From Idiomarina aquatica (GTDB taxonomy: Bacteria; Pseudomonadota; Gammaproteobacteria; Enterobacterales; Alteromonadaceae), in contig NZ_PIPS01000001.1 of assembly GCF_003987185.1 (NCBI RefSeq), positions 558,001 to 622,000 of the forward strand: DNA of 64,000 nt, in the 5' to 3' direction. The notes beneath the pieces were generated by a model. The model made no database searches, was not told the DNA's origin, and saw only the letters and a program-made list of their open reading frames with translations. Below, piece after piece: positions 17,952-32,475 of the stretch (positions within the stretch are counted from its first letter, which is position 1; every line of letters begins with the position of its first letter). The translations under genes and the position numbers were made by a program.

Positions 17952-19460
17952 ATGAATAACCACATCAATTGGGATGAGGATACGGTTTTTGTTTTTAGCC
18001 TTGATACGAATAATCAACTGACCTACTGCCCGGAAAACATACAGGGGTTAATGCAAACGGATAAAGCCTCCCTGCTGAAAAAACCCCTTAACAGCCTACT
18101 CGACACCGATCAACTGCCCGACTACGTCCTCGACGAACTAAAAACCTCGCTAAGCCGCGAAGTTCCGTGGCGTGCCATTATTCCCTTTCGAGTTCCCGGC
18201 CGCGGCACCGTCTGGTTTGATGTGCTGGTGCGCGCCATTTTCCGTGGCGGTAAAGTCACCGGTAGCCAATGGCTGATGTACAAAGCCGAGCAGGAACACG
18301 CGGAAAAGGCCAGTCAGGTCTATCGCAGTAAAGGCCAGGCCCTTTATAGCCGGCTGGAAACGCCCTTACTGCTGGCATTGGTAGCCGTCGTAGCAGTAGC
18401 CTCGTCACTGCTCATTCATCCGCTGACCTTTATACCGGTACTGATTGCGGCCTTGATACCGCTGCTGAAGCTGCGCAGTAATAAACACTGGGAAAAAGCC
18501 CTCGATCAGGCCGACGGCGCCACCGCCAAAAGCCAGCACCGAATATTCGGCAGCGAATCACCGCTGGGTAAAGCCATGTACGAACTCGCCCTGCGTGACT
18601 CGTCGCTATTAGCACTCACCTCGCGTCTGGACGAAGGCAACAAAGTGCTGGCGGAATCCGTCAACACCACCGCAGAAAACGCCGCGCAAACCGCCGATGC
18701 CACCGAAAAAACCGTTTCTGAAATCGACCAGATCGCCGCCTCGATGGAAGAAATGGGTCAGACCGTGGATGAAATCGCTCTGAACGCCAACGACTCATCC
18801 AACGCCTGCGGCGAAGTCAGCGAGCAAACCAAAAGCGCGGCGCGCTTTATCTCTGACAGCAGCAAGAAAATTTCCACCCTGGTTGAGGAAGTATCACGCA
18901 GCGCCGAACAAACCGAAGAGCTGTCGCGCAACGCCGATTCGGTCAAAGAGGTCAGCGAGCAGATTGACGCCATTGCCGAGCAAACCAACCTGCTGGCGTT
19001 AAATGCCGCCATCGAAAGTGCCCGCGCCGGTGAACATGGCCGCGGCTTCTCCGTGGTTGCCGACGAAGTCCGGTCGCTATCGCAGAAAACCCAGGAAGCG
19101 GTGGATAAAATCGAAGCAACGGTTAATCGCATGACCACCGCCATGGGTGCCTGGCGCGAGAAGATGTATCAACAGCGCGCACTGGCCGAAGAATGCGGAG
19201 AATTAGGCCGCAAGTCCGAACAACAGGTGTATGAAGTGTCCGAAGCCGTGACCGCCATCAACGACCGCATGACGCAAATCGCGGTAGCCGCCGAACAGCA
19301 CACCAGCGCGGTATCGGAAGTGAAAGAAAGCATGATGTCGATAAACGACAACGTTCGCGGTGCCAACAAACTCAGCCGCGACACCGAAGGCGAAGTCAAA
19401 GCCATCAAAACCCGGCTGCGGGAGTTCCGCTCACTGGTCGAGGCGTTTGAGGAAGATTAA
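17952..19460 (+). CDS. Aer-like methyl-accepting chemotaxis protein with N-terminal PAS domain
   Basis: A 502-residue chemoreceptor with a cytoplasmic sensor. The N-terminal 110 residues look like a PAS domain ([34 protein letters not shown]). Two closely spaced membrane helices follow near 140-185 ([18 protein letters not shown] and [13 protein letters not shown]) with no periplasmic domain, as in Aer-type energy sensors. The C-terminal signalling hairpin contains [16 protein letters not shown] and [10 protein letters not shown] chose the ATG at 17952 because GGAAG lies 8 bases upstream; an upstream in-frame TTG at 17937 has no such site. The cofactor (FAD or haem) and signal are unknown. 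Its stop overlaps the end of the convergent satD relic by 4 bases. Confidence 0.9.
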   Translation: MNNHINWDEDTVFVFSLDTNNQLTYCPENIQGLMQTDKASLLKKPLNSLLDTDQLPDYVLDELKTSLSREVPWRAIIPFRVPGRGTVWFDVLVRAIFRGGKVTGSQWLMYKAEQEHAEKASQVYRSKGQALYSRLETPLLLALVAVVAVASSLLIHPLTFIPVLIAALIPLLKLRSNKHWEKALDQADGATAKSQHRIFGSESPLGKAMYELALRDSSLLALTSRLDEGNKVLAESVNTTAENAAQTADATEKTVSEIDQIAASMEEMGQTVDEIALNANDSSNACGEVSEQTKSAARFISDSSKKISTLVEEVSRSAEQTEELSRNADSVKEVSEQIDAIAEQTNLLALNAAIESARAGEHGRGFSVVADEVRSLSQKTQEAVDKIEATVNRMTTAMGAWREKMYQQRALAEECGELGRKSEQQVYEVSEAVTAINDRMTQIAVAAEQHTSAVSEVKESMMSINDNVRGANKLSRDTEGEVKAIKTRLREFRSLVEAFEED

Positions 19461-19932
19461 GCGTTGCCCTGTTGGATCAACGCCGTGGCATACGTCAGGT
19501 AGGCGTCAACGGCGTTGTAGGCACTGGCGTTTAACAACTTGGTGGTATTCACCCGGCTTTTGCCAAGCCGCGCGGCCAGCGACTTGTGCGGTTCATCAGG
19601 GTGGGACAAATAGCAGCAAAGTACCAGTGCCTCGGTTTTGGTTAACGACGACAGGTGCGCATCAAACAGCTTAATGGTCACGCTCAGATGCCGCTCTAAC
19701 TCAGGTTGCGACGAGGAAAACTGAAACAACTCGGATTTCATTTGTTCCAACCGATTCCCAGAGCGGACAAAAGCATCGCCGGTTGAGCTTTTGACGTTGT
19801 CGCGGAGTTTATCGATGGCGCCCACAGCGATACTATGGCGGACACCCACCTGCTCGGCCAATAAGGTTAAGCGAATTAAAGCTGCGAACCGACAATATCG
19901 CCGGTAATCACCGCCGCAAGAGGCGTCGCCAT
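19457..19932 (-). pseudogene. satD: Decayed satD-family gene (internal deletion and frameshift)
   Basis: The ATG at 19932 begins MATPLAAVITGDIVGSQL then stops (19876). AVITGDIVGSQ is the characteristic N-terminus of SatD-family proteins. A second frame continues with AALIRLTLLAEQVGVRHSIAVGAIDKL and an open frame to 19457 that contains the family's middle (GVRHSIAVGAI, SSTGDAFVRSG) and a C-terminal helix-turn-helix-like part (LAARLGKSRVNTTKLLN). Compared with the usual 200-plus residues, roughly 60-80 codons after the N-terminal strand are missing and the halves are out of frame. The remaining 134-codon frame could still be translated from TTG at 19861, but is unlikely to act as SatD. No satE (DUF3307) neighbour is present. 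Confidence 0.7.
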
Positions 19933-20257
19933 AGCCAACCTACCGTTTAATGTTTAATCAACACTCTTAAAAGTAACTAAATAGAGTTACTGAAATCGGT
20001 TATGAGATTCAACCTGAATATGCTGAAGTATTAGATAAACGCAGGATTGGCGGATAATGGTATACCAACTCGCTTTATTCATACTGCAACTTGCCGGCTC
20101 GTTAAACAAGCAAAAATGCCAATGCGGTTAGCCGATATCCATTCAGGACTTCACGCCCTTGAATTGGCCAAAAGTACGTTTAATGATGCTAAGTTTTGTC
20201 CACACTGTTGTATCGATAATCAGAAAACCACCCAAAAGACCAGTAAACAAAAGCTTC
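19933..20257. other. Intergenic region with short relic-like reading frames
   Basis: This 325-base stretch between satD and the PilZ gene has no gene I can support. Two short + strand stretches read like protein: near 19980-20057 (RVTEIGYEIQPEYAEVLDKRR, key block IGYEIQPEYAEVL) and from 20047 to about 20220 (RLADIHSGLHALELA, KFCPHC). They are in different frames and interrupted by stops, so they may be remnants of a lost gene or chance. No terminator was clear. Confidence 0.3.
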
Positions 20258-22162
20258 TTACGCGCTCATGGCCAGTCGCAGCAACGGCGCTGTCACATCC
20301 TGCACGCCGATGACGGCGTCGATGGACTTGATCTGCCGCTCGAGGGTTTTGGCACGGTGCGGCAGATAGCTTTGCACGTAGTTTAGATCGTCGCGCAAAA
20401 CTTTGATGGCCGGCCGGCTGCAGCGATACAGCTCGACGTTTACCGCCAACAGCTTTTTCTGCTGATAGAGTTTTTGCATGTACAGGCTGGCTTCGTTAAA
20501 GCTGACAAAATCACTTAACCAGCGACCGTTGACGGTCGGTTCCTCATCACCGTCGCTCTGACTGAGGCGCAGCAACAGGGTTTTGGTTTTGGCGCTGTCA
20601 CTGGGTTTGAGATCGTTAAGGCGCTGCAGCAACTCCTGCTCGAACTTTTCACCGCCGAGGATCTTATGGCTTTTGCTCAGCCACAGCTCGGGGTTCTGGA
20701 ACCAACTAGGTAACCCGTGTTTAAACGGCATCAGCGCCGCCAGCCCGATGTCGCGTTGCAGATGCTGGTCCTGATGCACAAACAGCGCATTGCATAGGCC
20801 GCACTGGGTATAGAGCTGGATCAAACGCTGGTGTTCGCTGACCACTTTGGTGGCTTTTACGCCCTGGGTAAAAATTTGGTAGTTGCGCAGTGGCGCCAGC
20901 TTAAGCTCGGCGCTTTTGACCGTTTTCCAGGCCGGCAGCTCCAACTCGGACAGTAGCCCGACAAAGAATTTGTCGATGTGGCTATAGGTAACACTTAACA
21001 CCAGCGACAGCACCGGATAGCCGGCGCGGCTTAATCCGGCAAGGATGTTTTTTATCGCCGGCTGCTGACGCATGGCCGAGCCGGGGATGGCAAACTGCCG
21101 CAATACGCCTTTAACCGGAAGCTGCACAAAGTAAAACGGTATTTGCAGCCGCGTCTGCTCGCTCTGGCCTCTTAGCTTAGCCAGTTTAAGGCGTATCCAG
21201 CGTTCGTTGATGAGGCCATTAAACAGCAACGGCTGCTGGCGGCAAATCTGCTCGAGCAGATCCTGGTTGCTCTGGGTTTTTATCGCGTAGGCGGCTTTTT
21301 CGGGCATGCCGTTAAACACCAGCGGAATGCCCTGCTGCGCCTGCAGCCATTGCATTTCATGGCCTTTCGAGCGAACCGTGTGGATGACGTGATCAACGTT
21401 CACCTTGTAGCGGTATTTGTAGCCGTTGAGCAAGCCGCTGAGCAGTTTATCCAGGGCATCAGCACCGGCCAGCGCCCGCCGCCGCAGTCGTAAATAGTTG
21501 TGGTTATCCTTTTTGTGGGTACCGAGCACCTGGTATTCGTAGGCGCGGGTGCCGTTAAAGACAAACTCGGAGGCCAGCCCGGTGTGGTACACCGACACCC
21601 GTTGCTGCTGCAGCTTTTGCACCGGGATGGTGCCGGGCAGCTTCAATTGCATGCCCTGCAATGAGATATCAACGGTGACCGCTTTGAATTTAGCCGGCTT
21701 ACCGTCGATGGTGGTTTTTACCACCACATCGGTGACGAAGTTCATGCGCTCTTCGCTGCGACGGTAATAGCGCCCCAGCACGAAACTGCCCAGTTTACTG
21801 CCGTCATGGTCGGCGCGCTGTTTGTTGATGCGTTTTTGCTGCTGTTCTCGCACGTACTGCGTTATGGTACGGTAAGTTTCGGTAGTATAAACACCAAAAT
21901 TCTTCTTAATACCTCGGTCAAATAACTCTTTTGCTTTGTCGTCAAGAAAGTGAATACGTCCTTGGTATTCATAGGTTTCGATCGGACCCGGCACTTTGCG
22001 CCGTAGATCGATTGCCTGGCTTGCAGGCTTGGTCAAATCGTTAAGACGAAGCTTTAGCTGTAATTTTTGTGGACCACTGAGGTGTGATGTTTTCTCATTG
22101 AATACTTGTTCAAAACGCCTCGAGTGAACCAACGGTTTTAGTTCATTGATCAGCTTTTGCAT
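20258..22162 (-). CDS. PilZ domain protein (c-di-GMP receptor), large form
   Basis: A 634-residue cytoplasmic protein with a PilZ domain near residues 130-240. Both c-di-GMP-binding motifs are present: RxxxR in RRSEER (Arg135, Arg139) and DxSxxG in DISLQG (Asp165, Ser167, Gly170). The rest is poorly characterised and may hold a second, degenerate PilZ-like unit. It lies next to a GGDEF/EAL protein and two chemoreceptors, and probably translates c-di-GMP level into control of surface or motility functions. The downstream output is not visible. No membrane segments. Confidence 0.85.
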   Translation of the reverse strand: MQKLINELKPLVHSRRFEQVFNEKTSHLSGPQKLQLKLRLNDLTKPASQAIDLRRKVPGPIETYEYQGRIHFLDDKAKELFDRGIKKNFGVYTTETYRTITQYVREQQQKRINKQRADHDGSKLGSFVLGRYYRRSEERMNFVTDVVVKTTIDGKPAKFKAVTVDISLQGMQLKLPGTIPVQKLQQQRVSVYHTGLASEFVFNGTRAYEYQVLGTHKKDNHNYLRLRRRALAGADALDKLLSGLLNGYKYRYKVNVDHVIHTVRSKGHEMQWLQAQQGIPLVFNGMPEKAAYAIKTQSNQDLLEQICRQQPLLFNGLINERWIRLKLAKLRGQSEQTRLQIPFYFVQLPVKGVLRQFAIPGSAMRQQPAIKNILAGLSRAGYPVLSLVLSVTYSHIDKFFVGLLSELELPAWKTVKSAELKLAPLRNYQIFTQGVKATKVVSEHQRLIQLYTQCGLCNALFVHQDQHLQRDIGLAALMPFKHGLPSWFQNPELWLSKSHKILGGEKFEQELLQRLNDLKPSDSAKTKTLLLRLSQSDGDEEPTVNGRWLSDFVSFNEASLYMQKLYQQKKLLAVNVELYRCSRPAIKVLRDDLNYVQSYLPHRAKTLERQIKSIDAVIGVQDVTAPLLRLAMSA

Positions 22163-22251
22163 GTTTAGCTTTTGACGACACTATAATTTAACAGAATAGT
22201 AACATAGTCAATTAGCGATTATATTGCAATACTCAACAAAGTGATGAAACA

Positions 22252-24930
22252 TTACCCTAAATCTATCAATTTGACAGACATCAACTGCTGCTTCAAAGAC
22301 TCAAGGTCGCAAGGCTTACTGAAGTAATACCCTTGCATCGCATCACAGCCTTTCTTGCTGAAAAAGGCTTTTTGCTCGGCGGTTTCGATGCCCTCGATGA
22401 TGATGTGTTTGTTGACCGCCTTCAGCAGACTCAGGATCGACTCCAGCAGCGGATAATGACCATTGGCCGACGTTACTTCGCGGGTAAATATGCGATCCAG
22501 CTTTATGATGTCGACCGGCAGTTTGCTGATGTACGCCAGGCTCGAGTAACCGGTACCAAAGTCATCGATGGCAATTTTCACGCCGCGCTCGCGCAGCAGT
22601 GCCAGTTTGTCGCTGATCAGCCGCAAGTCGGTTAAGGCGATGCTTTCGGTCAGCTCCAGATGGAGCTTGTCGTATGGGAATTTCACGTGCTCGATTTGCG
22701 AGTTCAGTTCTGCCAGTACCGCTTTATGCTGAAACTGTTGCGATGACAGGTTGATGGCCAGCGATACGCCATAGGCTTCGCACAGCGGTTTGATCTCCCG
22801 CAGCGCCTGCTCCTGAATTTGCCGGCCCAACTGAATGATTTGCCCGGTTTGTTCGGCAATGGGAATAAACACCATCGGTGACACCCAATGGCCGTCACTG
22901 CGCTGCCAGCGCGCTAACGCCTCAACCGACTCGATACGGCCACTGGCGGCGTTAATGATCGGCTGATAATGCACGGTGATTTGCCGCTGATCGAGTGCGT
23001 CCTGTAACTGGTTACGCAACATCAGCGCTTGCTCGTAATGGCGTGCCATGTACTCACGATAGGTGCGATAGCTGTTGCCGCCACTGGCTTTGGCACTGCT
23101 CATGGCAACATCGGCGCGCTGGATGACCTCACTGGCGTCGAGCTCAGAGTTGTCGATTTTATAAATGCCGATACTGGCGGTCAGCGACAGCGAGAATTCT
23201 TCGATGACCAGCCGCTCGCGCACCCGCATCAGCAGGTTTTTGGCGTAAATCTGGCTGTCAAAGCGGGCGCGATATTCGACAAAAACAATAAATTCGTCGC
23301 TGCTGAAACGCCCGAACCACACCCCTTTACCGGCGTCACCGCTTAAGCGCAGGGCAACTTCCTTGAGCACCAGGTTACCGATTCGAAACCCAAGGCTGTC
23401 GTTGATGGGTTTAAAACCGTCCAGGTCGATAAAGAACACCCAACCCGGTTGCTCGTATTCCTGCATGCAACTGTTGATGCGCTTTTCGATAAACAGCCGT
23501 CGGTACAGCTGCGTTACGTCATCGCGTGTCGCAAGGTTGGTCAGCGTTTCGTCCTGCTCTTTAATGCGGCGGTTACTGGCCAGTGCAAAGCCCATGATGG
23601 TGGCAAAAATAGCGCCGGCTAACAGTACCAGTTGTTTTACCCGGATTGACTGTAGAAAGCTGCTGTAGTCAGTCAATACCGCATAAAGACTCAACGGGTA
23701 GCCGTTGCTGAGTTTGTACGCGTATTCCACCACCACGGTACTGTCGCTGATGATGCGTTCCAGTTCCTCACTGTTGTCCGGTAACGACCGGGTGGACAAC
23801 AGGCTGTCATTACGTAACCGGATGACGTTACTGAATTCGTCGGCCATATCGCCGGACAGTTTACTGAGCACCAGCTCCATATCGAAGAAATACAGCGCTT
23901 GCAGCGGGTCGCCCGCGTCGTCCGCCCGGAACCCCAACACCACACTGCGATGCTGACGGTTGGAGCTGTTCTCGATGCTGATTTGGTCGCTGAGGTTTAA
24001 CCGCCAGGTCTGAAATTCCGGCTGCATGATGTGCTCATAATTGGCACCGGCTTTACTGCCGCTGTGCCAACGAATGTCATCGCCTTGTAACAACATGACC
24101 GCATCCAGCAGCGGGAAGTCGTCGTACAAGCGCTGGCTTTCTTCGACCAGTGTGTTAAAACGCGGTTGTGGCGCTGCGATAACCCGCTCGGCCAACCGAC
24201 TGAGGGTGCCGTAATGGTTCGTGAACGCGGTATTGATCGCGCGCCCGGTCTGCTCGGCCGACACCCGGCCGCGCTGCTCCAGCGACTGCAGTAATGAACC
24301 AGACTGATAAAACCACAGGCCGGCCACACAGGTACAGACCGCAATGATGGCTGCCGAACTGGCGCGCCAGGTTAGGCGGGCGTTTCTAACGTCGATTTTA
24401 TGCCACAGTAGCGGCGTCACCCCAACGACCACCATCATCAGCCCGTACACCGACACCTCAAACAGGTTCGACTGCGCGGATACGATGTCATTGAAGGCCC
24501 ACAGCTTGACCACGTAGTACACACCGAGCAGCGTACAGAATAAGGCGCTGGGCACGCAGATCATCCAGCAGTGTTTGAACGCCCGGTAACAGAGGAAACT
24601 TAATGACAGCACGCCCAAATTAAGCGCCATTAACGGCGGGATTTGATGGTAGCCGGGGTCGATATCGCGCAGCACACCGAACAGCATCATCAGCGAGTAC
24701 AGTAGCAGGAGAGCACCGCACAGACGCAGTAAGGCACGCATGTTTAGGGTACCGGCAATCAGTGCGCCACCGACCAGCAAACCGGTAAACGCCGAAAAAA
24801 AGTCGAACAGCGGCAGTTGATTGAACAGTGGCGTAATAAAGGAAACAACAATGCCTATCACGCCAAGCAGTGTTGTGAGCACGCCCGCGGTCAGCGCATA
24901 AGAGGCTAAAAAGGTTTTATTCAGTCGCAT
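22252..24930 (-). CDS. Membrane GGDEF/EAL protein with degenerate GGDEF and intact EAL (c-di-GMP phosphodiesterase)
   Basis: An 892-residue protein. The N-terminal 200 residues hold about six membrane helices, followed by a periplasmic-like sensor of about 220 residues, another helix near 430 (VLLAGAIFATIMGFALA), a GGDEF domain and an EAL domain. The GGDEF active-site motif is FSSDEF (near residue 540) rather than GGDEF, so cyclase activity is probably lost and the domain may be regulatory. The EAL domain keeps its catalytic blocks: VEALARW (about 670), NLSSQQF, ELTES, IDDFGTGYSSL, EGIETAEQ and the final QGYYFSKP. It should hydrolyse c-di-GMP. Neighbouring PilZ protein is a plausible reader. 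The sensed signal is unknown. Confidence 0.88.
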   Translation of the reverse strand: MRLNKTFLASYALTAGVLTTLLGVIGIVVSFITPLFNQLPLFDFFSAFTGLLVGGALIAGTLNMRALLRLCGALLLLYSLMMLFGVLRDIDPGYHQIPPLMALNLGVLSLSFLCYRAFKHCWMICVPSALFCTLLGVYYVVKLWAFNDIVSAQSNLFEVSVYGLMMVVVGVTPLLWHKIDVRNARLTWRASSAAIIAVCTCVAGLWFYQSGSLLQSLEQRGRVSAEQTGRAINTAFTNHYGTLSRLAERVIAAPQPRFNTLVEESQRLYDDFPLLDAVMLLQGDDIRWHSGSKAGANYEHIMQPEFQTWRLNLSDQISIENSSNRQHRSVVLGFRADDAGDPLQALYFFDMELVLSKLSGDMADEFSNVIRLRNDSLLSTRSLPDNSEELERIISDSTVVVEYAYKLSNGYPLSLYAVLTDYSSFLQSIRVKQLVLLAGAIFATIMGFALASNRRIKEQDETLTNLATRDDVTQLYRRLFIEKRINSCMQEYEQPGWVFFIDLDGFKPINDSLGFRIGNLVLKEVALRLSGDAGKGVWFGRFSSDEFIVFVEYRARFDSQIYAKNLLMRVRERLVIEEFSLSLTASIGIYKIDNSELDASEVIQRADVAMSSAKASGGNSYRTYREYMARHYEQALMLRNQLQDALDQRQITVHYQPIINAASGRIESVEALARWQRSDGHWVSPMVFIPIAEQTGQIIQLGRQIQEQALREIKPLCEAYGVSLAINLSSQQFQHKAVLAELNSQIEHVKFPYDKLHLELTESIALTDLRLISDKLALLRERGVKIAIDDFGTGYSSLAYISKLPVDIIKLDRIFTREVTSANGHYPLLESILSLLKAVNKHIIIEGIETAEQKAFFSKKGCDAMQGYYFSKPCDLESLKQQLMSVKLIDLG

Positions 24931-25050
24931 GACCTACTGCTCCAGATTACCGCATTGCGGCCATCCTATTGGGCTGTAGGAAAAATCGCTATCCGTACTA
25001 ATACGTATTTTTAATAAAAGTTATAGACGCAACAGTAGGCGGGATAAACG

Positions 25051-25893
25051 CTACAGTGAATCCTTGAGCATTGCCTGGTAGCCGCTTTTAAAGTCGGGAT
25101 GTTTTAAGCTAAAACCGCTGGCCCGCAGTTTTTTGTTGTTGCAACGTTTGGACCCTCTGGGTCCCGGCCCCGGTTCAACCTCGGAGGACACTTCCAGTTG
25201 CAGTTGATGCGCCAGCCATTGGTACACTTCGTACTGTTTGGTTGGGGCGTCGTCGCTGAGCAGGTAGAGTGGCGCGCGTTTCTCGGGATTCTTAACGATG
25301 AACTCAATAAAGCGCGCGACATCGTCCTGATGAATGCGGTTGGTCCAGCTGTCGCGCAGAGTCACGTTGTGTTGTTGCAATTGCCGCAGCAGAAAGTCCC
25401 GCCCCTCGCCGTAAATACCGCTGCAGCGCAAAATGGTGCTGGTGACCGGTAAATCGGCGATCAGCCGCTCCGCCTGCAACAGCATCTTACCGGCGTCACT
25501 GTCGGGCTTGGTCGGCGAGTCTTCGTCCACCCATTCGCCCTTTTGCTGGCCATAAACGCCGGTGCTGGACAGATAAATGACATACGGTGAGTAGTCCAGC
25601 CCGTTGATGACGTGCTGCAAATGCCGGCACGGCACCACGTAACCCTGACGATAGCCTTCGGCGCTGTATTCCGACGGCGTCAGGGTCACCAGAATGGCAC
25701 CGTATTCGCGCCGGTAGAGCAGTTTTTTCAGATCCTGCTCGTTACCGGCATCGGCGGCGATCAGCTCGACGCCGTTGATGTGCGGTTTATTGTCAGGGTG
25801 GCGACAAACGCCCACCACGTCATGCCCGTCTGCTGTCAGCAGCCGCGCCGCACGTTGTGCTATGTCGCCGTAACCAATCGCTAATATGTTCAT
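25051..25893 (-). CDS. NAD(P)-dependent epimerase/dehydratase-like protein, YeeZ type
   Basis: A 280-residue extended short-chain dehydrogenase with an N-terminal Rossmann motif (ILAIGYGDIAQRAARLL), an acidic strand end (VVGVCRHPD) and the conserved block YLSSTGVYGQQKGEWVDE, typical of YeeZ-like NAD-dependent epimerases. The usual catalytic YxxxK is not obvious; STGVYG is followed by AGKMLLQAERL. Start chosen at ATG 25893, since MNILAIG fits the fold; an upstream TTG at 25911 adds six residues. It follows gltD on the same strand after 39 bases. The substrate is unknown. Confidence 0.8.
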   Translation of the reverse strand: MNILAIGYGDIAQRAARLLTADGHDVVGVCRHPDNKPHINGVELIAADAGNEQDLKKLLYRREYGAILVTLTPSEYSAEGYRQGYVVPCRHLQHVINGLDYSPYVIYLSSTGVYGQQKGEWVDEDSPTKPDSDAGKMLLQAERLIADLPVTSTILRCSGIYGEGRDFLLRQLQQHNVTLRDSWTNRIHQDDVARFIEFIVKNPEKRAPLYLLSDDAPTKQYEVYQWLAHQLQLEVSSEVEPGPGPRGSKRCNNKKLRASGFSLKHPDFKSGYQAMLKDSL

Positions 25894-25932
25894 GCCCCGA
25901 AAATAGCGCAAAGCCGGGGCAATAGCAATGAC

Positions 25933-31835
<5,903 letters not shown>

Positions 31836-31984
31836 ACAAAGCTCCAATGAATGATTATTCATTTAAGCTAGATTATCATGCGAAAGCTGTTAAATGTAAT
31901 AGATTTGTTGAATAATCGCCATTATCCCCTTGGGAGTAGCCCCGGAATACTCCTTCATTTCACTCGCCAAATGCGCATAACGGC

Positions 31985-32005
31985 GTCATTTTAATGACAT
32001 CTTTT
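31985..32005. promoter_or_regulatory. Palindromic operator candidate before the nitrite reductase cluster
   Basis: A perfect dyad with arms GTCATT and AATGAC around TT (31985-31998), followed by ATCTTTT. It resembles half of the AT-rich NsrR-type palindromes that control nitrite reductase genes, but the match is partial. It lies 30-43 bases before the cytochrome c ATG, within the gap shared with gltB. Regulator identity is a guess. Confidence 0.3.
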
Positions 32006-32027
32006 GAACAACCTTAAAGGTGTCATC

Positions 32028-32432
32028 ATGAGTCAATCTCCGAAATTATTTCGCTTTCTTGCTGTTGCTTCTGTCTGCGCCATGGGCCTGCTTACGGTTC
32101 TGCCGGCACCGGCTGCCGCTGCCGACGGTAAAGCGCTGTTTGCCAAGCATTGTCAGGCCTGTCACCAGGCCGGCGGTAAAGGCTTGAGCGGTGTGTTCCC
32201 GCCGCTGGCCGGTAACCCCAACCTGGTCGATCAGCCACAACGCATCATCGACGCGGTGCTGAAAGGTAAATCCGGTGCGCTGGAGGTTAACGGTGTTACT
32301 TACAACGGCTTTATGCCGCCAATGAACTACCTCAGCAATGACGATGTGGCGGCCATTGCCAACTACATCAATCTGGACTTAGCCGGTGGCCAGGAAAAAA
32401 CCGATGCCGGCGCGGTAGCGTCTTTGCGCTAA
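32028..32432 (+). CDS. Periplasmic c-type cytochrome, probable electron donor to NirK
   Basis: A 134-residue small class I cytochrome c. A signal peptide ends near residue 32 (PAPAAAADG). The haem motif CQACH gives Cys42, Cys45 and His46; the axial Met is in FMPPMN (Met96 or Met99). The fold signature FPPLAGNPNL and the C-terminal VAAIANYI helix are typical. I chose ATG 32028 (AAAGG 7 bases upstream) over TTG at 32004. It heads the nirK cluster, 43 bases before nirK, and likely delivers electrons to the reductase. Maturation needs the Ccm system encoded at 55.4-62.4 kb. Confidence 0.9.
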   Translation: MSQSPKLFRFLAVASVCAMGLLTVLPAPAAAADGKALFAKHCQACHQAGGKGLSGVFPPLAGNPNLVDQPQRIIDAVLKGKSGALEVNGVTYNGFMPPMNYLSNDDVAAIANYINLDLAGGQEKTDAGAVASLR

Positions 32433-32475
32433 ATCAACTTTTGGTTATTTTTTCAACGACGAAAGGAATGTCATC

